DNA of 43,935 nt from Azoarcus sp. (GCA_031277415.1 JAITMK010000098.1:1-43935), one strand, 5' to 3'. Numbered from the stretch's first letter, positions 25,814-35,763 are shown. Numbers and translations: made by a program. The notes: generated by a model not told the origin, from the letters alone.

Positions 25814-25891
25814 GTAGGGGCGACCTGTGGTCGCCCGGTGAATTGCGTGAATGAATGTGTAATATATCGGGCGACCACAGGTCGCCCCTAC
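25814..25891. repeat. Long inverted repeat (24-base arms)
   Basis: Arms at 25814-25837 and 25868-25891 are exact reverse complements, each containing GGGGCGACC and GGTCGCCC. The loop is 30 bases. The motif resembles widely dispersed GGGGCGACC repeats of many bacterial genomes. It lies just upstream of the antitoxin-like gene at 25914. The remaining part of 25683-25913 shows no gene. Confidence 0.75.
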
Positions 25892-25913
25892 CGCGCAACA
25901 GGAGTAAATCACC

Positions 25914-26222
25914 ATGACCAGGAAGATCAGAATTTCCGACCTCAAACGCTTCGACATTACCGAGCATCTCGATAGCGAAGAAGCCATTGCCGAGTATTTG
26001 ACCGCTGTTCTTGAAGATAACGATCCCGCGCTCCTGGCGGATGCGCTGGGAATGATCGCCCGCGCGCGCGGCATGACCCAGCTTGCGAAAGACACCGGAC
26101 TGAGCCGGGAAAGTCTGTACAAGGGGCTTTCTGGTGACCGTATTCCATCGACAGAAACATTGCTCAAGGTGTTGAGCGCAATGGGCCTGAAACTGTCCGT
26201 GCGCGCGGTATCCCACGCATGA
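25914..26222 (+). CDS. Orphan addiction-module antidote protein (HigA/Xre-like)
   Basis: A 102-residue protein of the addiction-module antidote family. The N-terminal RFDITEHLDSEEAIAEYLTAVLEDNDPALLADALG is followed by a helix-turn-helix MTQLAKDTGLSRESLYKGLSGDRIPS and VLSAMGLKLSV. These proteins normally follow a RelE/HigB-like toxin gene. Here no toxin is found on either side: upstream is the inverted repeat at 25814-25891 and downstream the CRISPR-like repeat. It may be a solitary antitoxin that protects against related toxins, or the remnant of a pair. Confidence 0.85.
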   Translation: MTRKIRISDLKRFDITEHLDSEEAIAEYLTAVLEDNDPALLADALGMIARARGMTQLAKDTGLSRESLYKGLSGDRIPSTETLLKVLSAMGLKLSVRAVSHA

Positions 26223-26277
26223 AGCAGGATTGATGGCGGCGTCAAGGGGGATGATCACGATTCACCCCGGTGCACTC

Positions 26278-26309
26278 GCCGCGCCCTTCGCGGGCGTGTG
26301 GATTGAAAC
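26278..26309. CRISPR. Solitary type I-C-like CRISPR repeat
   Basis: A 32-base segment reading GCCGCGCCCTTCGCGGGCG followed by TGTGGATTGAAAC. It closely resembles type I-C CRISPR repeats in length, the CGCCC/GGGCG stem, and the 3' GTGGATTGAAAC end. Only one copy is present, so there is no array, leader or spacer series, and no cas gene is in the window. Flanking CACCCCGGT (26263-26271) and ACCGGGGTG (26328-26336) are reverse complements. It may be an array remnant or a chance hit. Confidence 0.45.
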
Positions 26310-26353
26310 GCGGTTGTGTTGTCCCTGACCGGGGTGAGAGAGGGATCTACAAC

Positions 26354-26776
26354 TTAAACAAAAGCAGCAGGCGAGACGCCAAAGCGCTTGGACAGTGCGC
26401 GGATCTGGCGCACATTCAGGGAGCGTTTACCGGACAGAACCTCAGAAACAACGCTCTGCCCGCCAATCTCTGCCAGATCGGATTGTTTAAAACCGTGTTG
26501 CTCCATTAAAAATCTCAGCATATCCGTGCCGGATACTTCCGGCGCCGGATAGTGCCGCGCCTCATAGTCGTTTACCTGATCCGTGATGATTTCAACCAAC
26601 CCCCAAAGCGGTTCGTTTTTGTTGTCGGGTAAGGATTCGGCAATGGATTCAGCGAATTCGACCAGGTGCCGGTATTGCGCCTCGTCACGGATGCGGTCAG
26701 ACAAACCCAGGGCGCTATGCAGCACGCCCCATGCCTGGGCGATATCGTCACGGGTAGCGGTTGCGGTCATTTCCAT
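26354..26776 (-). CDS. HigA-type helix-turn-helix antitoxin, apparently without toxin
   Basis: A 140-residue protein. An acidic helical N-terminal region (about 1-80) contains EPLWGLVEIITDQVNDYEARHYP. The C-terminal helix-turn-helix reads MLRFLMEQHGFKQSDLAEIGGQSVVSEVLSGKRSLNVRQIRALSKRFGVSP. This layout is that of HigA antitoxins paired with HigB mRNA interferases, which are encoded just upstream. No intact HigB coding sequence precedes it here; a short open stretch ahead of the start is too small. AAAGGAG is a good ribosome-binding site. An inverted repeat at 26829-26853 could be its operator. Confidence 0.85.
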   Translation of the reverse strand: MEMTATATRDDIAQAWGVLHSALGLSDRIRDEAQYRHLVEFAESIAESLPDNKNEPLWGLVEIITDQVNDYEARHYPAPEVSGTDMLRFLMEQHGFKQSDLAEIGGQSVVSEVLSGKRSLNVRQIRALSKRFGVSPAAFV

Positions 26777-26828
26777 GCTCCTTTGTCGTATTCATTGTGT
26801 GTCATCACGGCCTTGAGAGAGCTTCGCA

Positions 26829-26853
26829 GAGAAAATGTACCCCATATTTTCTC
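26829..26853. promoter_or_regulatory. Inverted repeat upstream of the higA-like gene
   Basis: GAGAAAAT (26829-26836) and ATTTTCTC (26846-26853) are exact reverse complements spaced by nine bases, 53 bases upstream of the higA-like start. HigA proteins bind palindromes in their own promoter, so an operator is plausible. The stretch 26777-26966 holds no gene. Confidence 0.45.
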
Positions 26854-26966
26854 GTTTTTCATGTTTTCATTAGACAGTGATATTGTAAAAATTTACGATA
26901 ATTCATGCTGTTGCGTTTATTCGCACTATAGAATGACGCCCTTTGTAAATATCTGCGACTTCAAGC

Positions 26967-28898
26967 GTGATCCATTTTCGCAATTTGCGCCTTGCAAGGG
27001 GCGCCCGTGTTTTGCTCGATGAGGTTTCCCTCCAGTTGTTTCCCGGCTGGAAGATCGGCTTGACCGGGGCCAACGGCAGCGGTAAATCGAGCCTTTTCGC
27101 GCTTCTGCGCGGTCAGTTGCTCCCGGATCGGGGCGACCTGGAATGGCCGTCCGGCTGGACGATTGCTCATGTTGCGCAGGAAACGCCGGGGTTGCCGCAA
27201 GCGGCCATCGAATACGTGCTCGACGGTGACGCCGAATTGCGGCGCATCGAAACCGATCTGGTCCGGGCCGAGGCCGCCCACGACGGCGTGCGCATCGCCG
27301 AATTGCACACGAACTTGCAGGAAATCGGCGCTTATGCAGCCAGATCGCGCGCGGCGGCGCTGCTCGACGGGCTTGGTTTTGTGCCTTCCGATGCCGGGCG
27401 GGCCGTGGCGGATTTTTCCGGCGGCTGGCGAATGCGGCTCAATCTCGCACAGGCGCTGATGTGCCGCTCCGATCTACTCCTGCTCGATGAGCCGACCAAT
27501 CACCTCGATCTGGATACCGTCATCTGGCTCGAACAATGGCTGCGCGACTATCGCGGAACCCTGCTGCTGGTTTCGCACGACCGCGAATTTCTCGACGGCT
27601 GCGTCGATCATGTCGCTCACATCGAGCAGAAACAACTCACGCTCTACAACGGTTCGTACACCGATTTCGAGCGTCAGCGCGGAGAGCGCCTAGCGCAACA
27701 GCAGGCGCTTTTCGAGCGCCAGCAGCGCGAAATCGCACACATGGAAGACTACATCCGCCGCTTTCGGGCCAAGGCCACCAAGGCACGGCAGGCGCAAAGC
27801 CGGATCAAGGCGCTCGAACGCATGGAGCGCATTTCTGCTGCCCACGTCGATACGCCGTTTTCCTTCTCTTTCCGCCCTTCGATTGCTGCCCCCGATCCTC
27901 TGCTGCAAATCGAAAAGGGATCCGCCGGGTACGGAGAGAAAAACGTGCTCGAAGGCATCGAACTCGTCCTGCGCCCCGGCGAGCGAGTGGGATTGCTTGG
28001 CCGCAACGGCGCAGGCAAATCCACCCTCATCAAACTCCTGGCCGGACAGATCAGCCTTTCGGCGGGTTCAAGGCACGAGGGCAGGGGATTGGCGGCAGGG
28101 TATTTCGCGCAGCACCAGCTCGAAGTCCTGCGTCCAGACGAATCCCCGCTTCAGCACATGATGCGGCTCGACGCTTCGGCCCGTGAACAGGACATGCGCA
28201 ACTATCTCGGCGGGTTCGACTTTCGCGGCGACGGCCGAGACATTTGCTCCGTCTCTGCCACTGTGCCCTGCGCTTCGTTTTCAGGCGGTGAAAAATCTCG
28301 CCTGGCGCTGGCTTTGCTCATCTGGCAACGGCCCAATCTCCTGCTGCTGGACGAACCTACCAATCATCTGGACATGGAAATGCGCTATGCCCTCATGTGT
28401 GCACTCCAGGAGTACGACGGCGCGATGGTGCTGGTTTCGCATGACCGCGCCCTGCTGCGTGCCTGCTGTGACCGCCTGTTGCTGATCGATGGCGGACGCA
28501 TACAGCCTTTCGACGGCGATCTCGACGACTACCGCGACTGGCTGGCAGAACAACGCACCCAGTGCGAAGAAGGCAGCACGAGACGTGAAATGCGGCGCGC
28601 GGATCGCGCTCAGGCCGAGGTTGAACGGCAAGCATTGCTTGCAGCGCGCAGGCCCCTTGTCAAAGAAATCGGACAGATCGAGAAGAAACTGGCTGGATGG
28701 ACAGGCGAGAAGAAATTGCTCGAAGCGCGCCTCGCCGATCCGGCGCTCTATGACACGGGCAATGATTCCGCGCAATTGCAGGAGTTGCTCAAACGCCAGG
28801 CTACCTTACAGAACTGGATCGAAGAAGCAGAATGCCGCTGGATGACACTGTCGGAGCAGCTTGAAGAACTGGCGGCAGGGTCAGACTCACGCACATGA
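26967..28898 (+). CDS. ABC-F family ATPase (YheS/Uup-like)
   Basis: A 643-residue ABC-F protein: two ATPase domains without membrane segments. Walker A motifs are GANGSGKSS and GRNGAGKST, signature motifs FSGGWRMRLNLAQAL and FSGGEKSRLALALL, and Walker B LLLLDEPTNHLD and LLLLDEPTNHLDM. The linker between domains contains HMEDYIRRFRAKATKARQAQSRIKALERM, the P-site tRNA-interaction motif. A C-terminal coiled coil (about 540-640) is present. ABC-F proteins act on the ribosome to relieve stalling or act in translation control. Length and order best match YheS. The start is GTG 26967. It is probably monocistronic. Confidence 0.93.
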   Translation: MIHFRNLRLARGARVLLDEVSLQLFPGWKIGLTGANGSGKSSLFALLRGQLLPDRGDLEWPSGWTIAHVAQETPGLPQAAIEYVLDGDAELRRIETDLVRAEAAHDGVRIAELHTNLQEIGAYAARSRAAALLDGLGFVPSDAGRAVADFSGGWRMRLNLAQALMCRSDLLLLDEPTNHLDLDTVIWLEQWLRDYRGTLLLVSHDREFLDGCVDHVAHIEQKQLTLYNGSYTDFERQRGERLAQQQALFERQQREIAHMEDYIRRFRAKATKARQAQSRIKALERMERISAAHVDTPFSFSFRPSIAAPDPLLQIEKGSAGYGEKNVLEGIELVLRPGERVGLLGRNGAGKSTLIKLLAGQISLSAGSRHEGRGLAAGYFAQHQLEVLRPDESPLQHMMRLDASAREQDMRNYLGGFDFRGDGRDICSVSATVPCASFSGGEKSRLALALLIWQRPNLLLLDEPTNHLDMEMRYALMCALQEYDGAMVLVSHDRALLRACCDRLLLIDGGRIQPFDGDLDDYRDWLAEQRTQCEEGSTRREMRRADRAQAEVERQALLAARRPLVKEIGQIEKKLAGWTGEKKLLEARLADPALYDTGNDSAQLQELLKRQATLQNWIEEAECRWMTLSEQLEELAAGSDSRT

Positions 28899-28942
28899 AG
28901 CGGCTTCAGGTAGCAGAAATTTCAAAGTGAAGCACTACCCTC

Positions 28943-28971
28943 TTGTCTTCATGACAAATGTCAGTCATAAT
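28943..28971 (+). promoter_or_regulatory. Possible sigma-70 promoter for the lipoprotein gene
   Basis: TTGTCT (28943-28948), a 17-base spacer, then CATAAT (28966-28971). It lies 74 bases before the start at 29045. The preceding bases 28921-28940 match a short repeat found at 101-119 and 35764-35782. Confidence 0.45.
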
Positions 28972-29044
28972 GAATAACAGTATTCAGGCCTTGTATGGAG
29001 AAAGGCTGTGTGCATATTCTGGAGGGTTTTTTTGATTCTGCGCT

Positions 29045-29776
29045 ATGAATAATATTCGTTTTTGGTGTGTTCCCATTTGCTTTGCCGTTTTGATCTTAGA
29101 TGGATGTGCAGTTCATCGTGACAATCAAGGCAGATACGTTATCTCTCCAGACATAACGCCGTTACTGGGAGAGGTGGTAGAAGAGCGTTCCATGTCAGAT
29201 GGTAAAACCGTCACGTTGCGAAAATTGAACAATCAATGGAGCCTCAAGTCTGGTCTTATTTCCCACGTTGTCCCACTAGGTGAACTTGTAGATGCAAAGA
29301 TCATTCACGTCGACAAGGTTGGGGAAGAGGTTAATGTTTTGTTGGGTACTCTGTCTCCAACCTGCCGAAAAACTTATCAGTTAATTAGTTTTGGAAAAAA
29401 TGTGTCCAAAGCGAGCAAGTGGGACATTGCCGATACAGACTGCATGAATCGCGACCAGCCTTTTGTGTACGTGCAAACAGGGGAGAATGAGCAGTACCTG
29501 GATGTGGTTAGGGGAGAACATGAAAAACATGTGGTGCGCTTTATCTATACAGAAGGTGAGCTTTATCGTACCCGTTCGGTTCTTTTACCAAAGAACAATG
29601 CAGCGTTATCTGTCACGGATGCAAGTAAAGGCAGGGCATCTTCCGCTCATCCTGCTTCCAGCCATTCTCCCTCTGCTGCCTCCGGTGCTTCGTCAACATC
29701 AAATATTATTGTCCCGGCAAAATTAAATTTTGGCAAACCGGTGCGTCAGGAAAAAGTGGTTGTCGATTTAATGTAA
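29045..29776 (+). CDS. Putative lipoprotein of unknown function
   Basis: A 243-residue protein. The N-terminus is a lipoprotein signal with Cys21 (AVLILDGC). The middle part (about 30-190) is mostly predicted beta-structure with two further cysteines (SPTCRKTY and DTDCMNR). The C-terminal 50 residues are a Ser/Ala/Pro-rich linker and a short hydrophobic-charged end (NFGKPVRQEKVVVDLM). I recognise no domain. The gene is clearly AT-richer than nearby core genes, as is the next gene at 30047, suggesting both were acquired. No close ribosome-binding site precedes the ATG. Confidence 0.65.
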   Translation: MNNIRFWCVPICFAVLILDGCAVHRDNQGRYVISPDITPLLGEVVEERSMSDGKTVTLRKLNNQWSLKSGLISHVVPLGELVDAKIIHVDKVGEEVNVLLGTLSPTCRKTYQLISFGKNVSKASKWDIADTDCMNRDQPFVYVQTGENEQYLDVVRGEHEKHVVRFIYTEGELYRTRSVLLPKNNAALSVTDASKGRASSAHPASSHSPSAASGASSTSNIIVPAKLNFGKPVRQEKVVVDLM

Positions 29777-29828
29777 AAAACGAGGATATTCTTAGGGAGA
29801 CTCTGCATTACCTCTGTTTTAACTACCT

Positions 29829-29903
29829 GTCATCCTGCGCGAAGTCGCAGGATCCATACAACGTCTGGATTCTGCGACTTCGCTTCGCTACGCGCAGAAT
29901 GAC
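29829..29903. repeat. Dispersed palindromic repeat, copy 3
   Basis: It runs from GTCATCCTGCGCGAAGTCGC to GCGCAGAATGAC, in the same orientation as 8428-8502 and inverted relative to 11-90. It is intergenic. Confidence 0.8.
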
Positions 29904-29952
29904 AGAAGGGGTTTTGCAGAGGTTCCTTAGGGATTCTCTGGACAACCCACAA

Positions 29953-30024
29953 CCGTTTGGGCTGAGCCTGTCGAAGCCCTTGTAAATGCGCCACTCGTCC
30001 TTCGACAAGCTCAGGGCGAACGGG
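29953..30024. repeat. REP-like inverted pair
   Basis: Two arms are near reverse complements: CCGTTTGGGCTGAGCCTGTC followed by GAAGCCC (29953-29979), and CCTTCGACAAGCTCAGGGCG followed by AACGGG (29999-30024). This is a common proteobacterial REP/BIME-like arrangement. A degenerate single unit lies at 919-945. Together with the repeat at 29829-29903 it fills the gap between 29777 and 30046. Confidence 0.75.
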
Positions 30025-30046
30025 GTTAATCAGAGGATCCTTAGAA

Positions 30047-31588
30047 ATGAGAAGTCTTTCGATAAAAACTATTATCTTTCTTATTATATTGACATCTATT
30101 TACCTTGTTTTTGAACTGTCATTCAATGCGCGGTTGCTGGATGTTGTCGGCGGCAATGCCGGTAGGGAAGAGATTGAGCACATTGAATTCTATGGACGAA
30201 TATTGTCTAGCATAGCGGCAGCGTTGTTTCTGTTGCAATATCTGTTGAGTAGGGGTGTTGGTTTTTCTAAAATTTTATGGGCTTGTATACTTTGTAGCTT
30301 TTGTGTTTATTACGGCTTACGAAGTTTTATGGATAATCTGGTGGACAATTGGGTGGATGATATTTTGTATACCTCTACACCCATGTTTCGCCGCCATGCG
30401 GTAAATCTTGTCCTCGTTCAGAACGCGCTGGTTAATGACCGTGTGTCGCTGGCAGGAGTGGACGAAGTGCCAGGGCTATACCGTCTTCCGGAAGGAAAGT
30501 CTTTTCTCGCGCTTTTTCCAATATTGGCTGTATCCATGGATGAATTAGATCGCAAAATGGAGCAGACAAGATTGCAATTGCTGCGGGAGGCAATCGAAGT
30601 TAAAGTGGGTGGAGTGCAAGGATATTACGGCGCCTATACAAAAGCGATAGAAACGGCTTTGACAGCGTGGAAAAAATACCGTGGAGATGGCCTGGATAAG
30701 GAAATAAAGAGCAAACACAATGAAGTGTGGAATGAATATAAATCTCGCCTAAAACGGCGTCAATTGACGCCTGATACGGTAGCAAGAAACGCTCGCCTAT
30801 CGAATTCGGTTCGCGATGAGATGCGAAAGCGCCTTAAATATCTCCCTATGGATTGGCAACCTGATGACGAGGTGGCTGTCTACGTTGCTGTTGCTACGGA
30901 AGTGCGTCAGAAGACGGCGGATGCCGTGGTGAAGTCATACCGCATTCCGTATGGGTTGTCACAAACTGATTTTATAAACTCTGCGCCCGTTCAGAAGGAA
31001 TTACGTGAGCGGCTGCATCTGCCACCAAAGACATTGGTTCCGATTAAGATAAGTAAGCAGAATTTCATTAAACTTTATGAAACTATGTGTGTCTCACAGG
31101 CAAAAAAACAGGCCAAAAAGTACACTGCGCCAGTGGAGTCTTTTGCGGATGGCGGTGATAATGCCAAAATGGGATTAGATGCTGCTCGTGTGGCGTTAGT
31201 GCCGCCAGTTGCACTTTTTTTCTCGCTCTTTGGCGCAATTGGGCATCTTGGAAAACTTTTGTATTTATTTGGCAAGGTTTGTACATATAGAAGGCAACGA
31301 CGTGGAATTTGGTTATTGCCCCTTGGCGTGATTGCGGTGATCTGGTTTGTGTTCAGCCATATGGAGAACCAAATTACCCGGTCACGCCTTTACACCGCCA
31401 TGCGGGAACATGCGTTGAAAAACAACGAGGGGTATATACAGACGCGCTTGCTCTTGAATATGGTTCACGTCGTGGCAGTAGGGCAAGGGTTTGCGTATCA
31501 GTTCAATGAATCCATACGCGTACACGTTCTGCGCGACATGACTTTTGGGTATAAAGAAAAACAGGCTGAAGCAGTGATACAGCGCTGA
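30047..31588 (+). CDS. Large membrane protein of unknown function
   Basis: A 513-residue protein. Hydrophobic segments near 8-25, 52-68, 75-92, 385-405 and 421-440 flank a large hydrophilic, mainly helical region (about 95-380) containing charged stretches such as EIKSKHNEVWNEYKSRLKRRQ. A C-terminal soluble tail follows (about 440-513). I recognise no family motif and no catalytic signature. The gene is AT-richer than the core genes and lies downstream of an unknown lipoprotein gene on the same strand, but the two are separated by 270 bases of repeats, so they need not be an operon. GAGGA about 11 bases before ATG 30047 is a plausible ribosome-binding site. Confidence 0.65.
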   Translation: MRSLSIKTIIFLIILTSIYLVFELSFNARLLDVVGGNAGREEIEHIEFYGRILSSIAAALFLLQYLLSRGVGFSKILWACILCSFCVYYGLRSFMDNLVDNWVDDILYTSTPMFRRHAVNLVLVQNALVNDRVSLAGVDEVPGLYRLPEGKSFLALFPILAVSMDELDRKMEQTRLQLLREAIEVKVGGVQGYYGAYTKAIETALTAWKKYRGDGLDKEIKSKHNEVWNEYKSRLKRRQLTPDTVARNARLSNSVRDEMRKRLKYLPMDWQPDDEVAVYVAVATEVRQKTADAVVKSYRIPYGLSQTDFINSAPVQKELRERLHLPPKTLVPIKISKQNFIKLYETMCVSQAKKQAKKYTAPVESFADGGDNAKMGLDAARVALVPPVALFFSLFGAIGHLGKLLYLFGKVCTYRRQRRGIWLLPLGVIAVIWFVFSHMENQITRSRLYTAMREHALKNNEGYIQTRLLLNMVHVVAVGQGFAYQFNESIRVHVLRDMTFGYKEKQAEAVIQR

Positions 31589-31673
31589 ATGGATGCTGCG
31601 AAATACCGTGCGTTGGCAAACTGTCTGGCGTCTGGGCGCTGGTCTCGATACAGACAAGCGCCCGCGCGGTCAC

Positions 31674-32795
31674 TCATGTTCCGAAAAACGCCTTGACCTT
31701 GTCCATCCACGATTTTGCTTTCGGGTTATGGCGATCAGCGTTGCTGCGGGAAATTTCGTCGAACTCCTTCAGCAGATCGCGCTGATGCTCGGTGAGGTTG
31801 ATCGGTGTTTCCACCAGGACGTGGCAGAGCAGGTCGCCGTGCGACTGTGTGCGTACGTTCTTGATGCCCTTGCCGCGCAGCCGGAAGACTTTGCCGCTTT
31901 GCGTTTCCGCCGGGACTTTCAGGCGTGCCATGCCGTCCAGGGTGGGGATTTCGATCTCTCCGCCAAGCGCGGCAATGGCAAAGCTGATCGGCATTTCGCA
32001 GTGCAGGTCGTCGTGCTCACGCTCGAACACCGAGTGCCGACGGATGTGGATTTCCACGTAAAGGTCACCGGGGGGGCCGCCGTTGACTCCCGGCTCACCG
32101 TGGTTGGCGTGACGCAGATGCATGCCTTCGCTGATACCGGCGGGAATTTTGACTTCAAGGGTTTTTTGCCGTTTGACGCGGCCCGCTCCTCCGCAGTCGC
32201 GGCAAGGTTCGGGGATGATGCGTCCGCTGCCGTGACATCGGGGACAAGGCTGCTGAAGCGAGAAAAATCCCTGCTGGATGCGCATCTGGCCCGAGCCGTT
32301 ACAACCCGGGCAGGTGATGGCGTGGGTTCCGGGTTTTGCACCGGTTCCATTGCAGTTTTCGCACTCTTCGACGGTGGGAATGCGAATGATTTTTTCCGTG
32401 CCGCGCGCCGCTTCTTCGAGGGTGATTTCAAGGTTGTAGCGTAAATCCGCGCCACGATAGATGTTCGAACGACCGCGTCCGCCGCCGCCGCCAAAAAGAT
32501 CGCCGAAAATGTCGGAAAAGGCATCGCCGAAACCTTCAAAACCACCGCCGAATCCGCCGCCAGCCGAGGGATCGACGCCCGCGTGACCGAAGCGATCATA
32601 GGCGTCGCGTTTTTTGTTGTCGGAGAGTATTTCGTAGGCTTGTTTGGCTTCCTTGAATTTCTCTTCGGCTTCCTTGTTGCCCGGGTTGCGATCCGGGTGG
32701 TATTTCATCGCCAGCTTGCGGTATGCCTTCTTGATGGCGTCATCGTTGGCGTCGCGGTTGATTCCGAGGATGGCGTAGTAGTCTTTTTTTGACAT
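31674..32795 (-). CDS. dnaJ: Chaperone protein DnaJ
   Basis: Full-length DnaJ of 373 residues, the co-chaperone that delivers clients to DnaK and stimulates its ATPase. The J domain has the HPD motif ([10 protein letters not shown]). A Gly/Phe-rich linker ([15 protein letters not shown]) follows. Four CxxCxGxG zinc motifs are visible: [24 protein letters not shown] and CRDCGGAG. C-terminal client-binding domains complete the protein. ATG 32795 starts [11 protein letters not shown]; earlier in-frame codons would add nine atypical residues. It follows dnaK on the same strand with a hairpin between them. Confidence 0.97.
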   Translation of the reverse strand: MSKKDYYAILGINRDANDDAIKKAYRKLAMKYHPDRNPGNKEAEEKFKEAKQAYEILSDNKKRDAYDRFGHAGVDPSAGGGFGGGFEGFGDAFSDIFGDLFGGGGGRGRSNIYRGADLRYNLEITLEEAARGTEKIIRIPTVEECENCNGTGAKPGTHAITCPGCNGSGQMRIQQGFFSLQQPCPRCHGSGRIIPEPCRDCGGAGRVKRQKTLEVKIPAGISEGMHLRHANHGEPGVNGGPPGDLYVEIHIRRHSVFEREHDDLHCEMPISFAIAALGGEIEIPTLDGMARLKVPAETQSGKVFRLRGKGIKNVRTQSHGDLLCHVLVETPINLTEHQRDLLKEFDEISRSNADRHNPKAKSWMDKVKAFFGT

Positions 32796-32824
32796 GATTA
32801 TGTAGAGGTTCCGTCTCGTCACAG

Positions 32825-32859
32825 ACGGTAACGGGGATGGCGAACATCCCCGTTACCGT
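32825..32859. terminator. Hairpin between dnaK and dnaJ
   Basis: ACGGTAACGGGGATG (32825-32839) and CATCCCCGTTACCGT (32845-32859) form a perfect 15-pair stem with a five-base loop. No T-tract follows in the dnaK direction. It is more likely a partial terminator or mRNA-stabilising hairpin that sets dnaJ expression below dnaK than a full stop. Confidence 0.6.
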
Positions 32860-32888
32860 GCGCAAGAAATGTCATGCGTTGCGCTGGC

Positions 32889-34814
<1,926 letters not shown>

Positions 34815-34881
34815 GATTTCAAGTTCCTTTATTTTTGGAAATTCGGTTGTGGCCTGCGCTTCCAGCTTGGGGATGCAGCGA

Positions 34882-34909
34882 ATATGGGGAAATGTTGCAC
34901 GATTTCAAG
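34882..34909 (-). promoter_or_regulatory. Sigma-32 (RpoH) promoter of dnaK
   Basis: Read on the minus strand: CTTGAAA, a 13-base spacer, then CCCCATAT. This is close to the textbook RpoH consensus (CTTGAAA and CCCCATNT). It lies immediately after the grpE stop codon. Confidence 0.85.
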
Positions 34910-34911
34910 TC

Positions 34912-35685
34912 TCAGGGCGCTTTGGTGACCATGACCATCGCGGCGCGGATGACGCGCCCGTTCAGCAAATAGCCTTTTTGCAGAACATGGATGACGGTAT
35001 TGGGTTCAGCCTCGGACTCGGTTACGCCGATGGCCTCGTGTTTGTTGGGATCGAATTTTTGTCCGAGAGGATTTTCTTCGGTCAGATTTGCGCTTTCGAA
35101 CGCGGTGGTGAGTTGCTTGAGGGTGAGTTCCACGCCTTCACGCAGTTTTTCCGGCGTCTGCCCCTCGGTAGCCAGCGCTGCTTCCAGGCTGTCCTTGACG
35201 GGCAAGATCGCTGCGGCAAATTTTTCGGCGGCAAATTTCGATGCCTTGGCAACGTCTTCCTGCGCGCGGCGGCGCGTATTTTCGGTTTCCGCCTTTGCCC
35301 GCAAGCAGGCGTCGTATTGCTCCGCGGCGCGTTTTTCGGTTTCGGCAAGACGCGCTTCCACGTCCTTGAGCATGGCGACAAGGTCGGCGTCCGGTTTGGC
35401 AGGCGGTTCGACAGGCGGCGCGGCAGGCGATTCGGCAGGCGGCGCGGTTTGTGCTCCGGCTTCGGCGGGAGGCGGTTCCTTGTCGGCAGGTTCAGGAGGT
35501 TCATCGCGTGGACCGGTGGATGAACTGATCCGTTTTTCGGCTTCGGCGAGACGCGCCTCCGCATCCTTGAGCACGGAGGCAAGGTCGGGGTTTTGAGCCG
35601 GAGGTTCAGTTTTCACAGGCTCGGCAGCCCTGGAGGGGTCAGAGGGGTGGAACGATTCCGGAGACGCAGGTCGATGGGGTTGCAT
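34912..35685 (-). CDS. grpE: Nucleotide exchange factor GrpE with long N-terminal extension
   Basis: GrpE of 257 residues, the ADP-release factor for DnaK. The conserved core (about 100-257) includes [20 protein letters not shown] (dimer coiled coil), [16 protein letters not shown] and the C-terminal beta-wing block [10 protein letters not shown] through [15 protein letters not shown]. The usual length is 170-200. The extra N-terminal 90 residues contain a near-copy of a core coiled-coil segment: [19 protein letters not shown] (34-52) and [19 protein letters not shown] (101-119), separated by a Pro/Ala/Glu-rich linker. ATG 35685 is chosen; TTG 35691 is possible. Confidence 0.93.
   Translation of the reverse strand: MQPHRPASPESFHPSDPSRAAEPVKTEPPAQNPDLASVLKDAEARLAEAEKRISSSTGPRDEPPEPADKEPPPAEAGAQTAPPAESPAAPPVEPPAKPDADLVAMLKDVEARLAETEKRAAEQYDACLRAKAETENTRRRAQEDVAKASKFAAEKFAAAILPVKDSLEAALATEGQTPEKLREGVELTLKQLTTAFESANLTEENPLGQKFDPNKHEAIGVTESEAEPNTVIHVLQKGYLLNGRVIRAAMVMVTKAP
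35330..35588. repeat. Direct repeat inside grpE
   Basis: Segments 35330-35387 and 35531-35588 are alike at roughly 50 of 58 positions by eye. They encode the two similar coiled-coil segments of GrpE. The DNA-level similarity suggests a fairly recent internal duplication followed by growth of a proline-rich linker. Confidence 0.75.
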
Positions 35686-35721
35686 GGGCAATCAATCCTC
35701 AAGGTGCGATTCAGGTTTCGA

Positions 35722-35749
35722 ATATCGGGATGAGCCGGAAAATTTCAAG
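35722..35749 (-). promoter_or_regulatory. Sigma-32 (RpoH) promoter of grpE
   Basis: Read on the minus strand: CTTGAAA, a 13-base spacer, then CCCGATAT. It has the same spacing as the dnaK promoter and ends 37 bases before the grpE start codon. Confidence 0.8.
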
Positions 35750-35763
35750 CCCTCGTGAACACG

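Noticed and set aside
26278-26309. CRISPR array
   Set aside because: Only one repeat is present, with no second repeat at spacer distance and no cas genes. It is kept only as a solitary repeat.
26829-26860. Rho-independent terminator on the plus strand
   Set aside because: The hairpin followed by TTTTT looks terminator-like, but no plus-strand gene ends upstream. An operator of the minus-strand higA-like gene fits better.
31593-32444. 283-codon plus-strand frame opposite dnaJ
   Set aside because: It is antisense to the zinc-finger and C-terminal parts of DnaJ and has no independent support.
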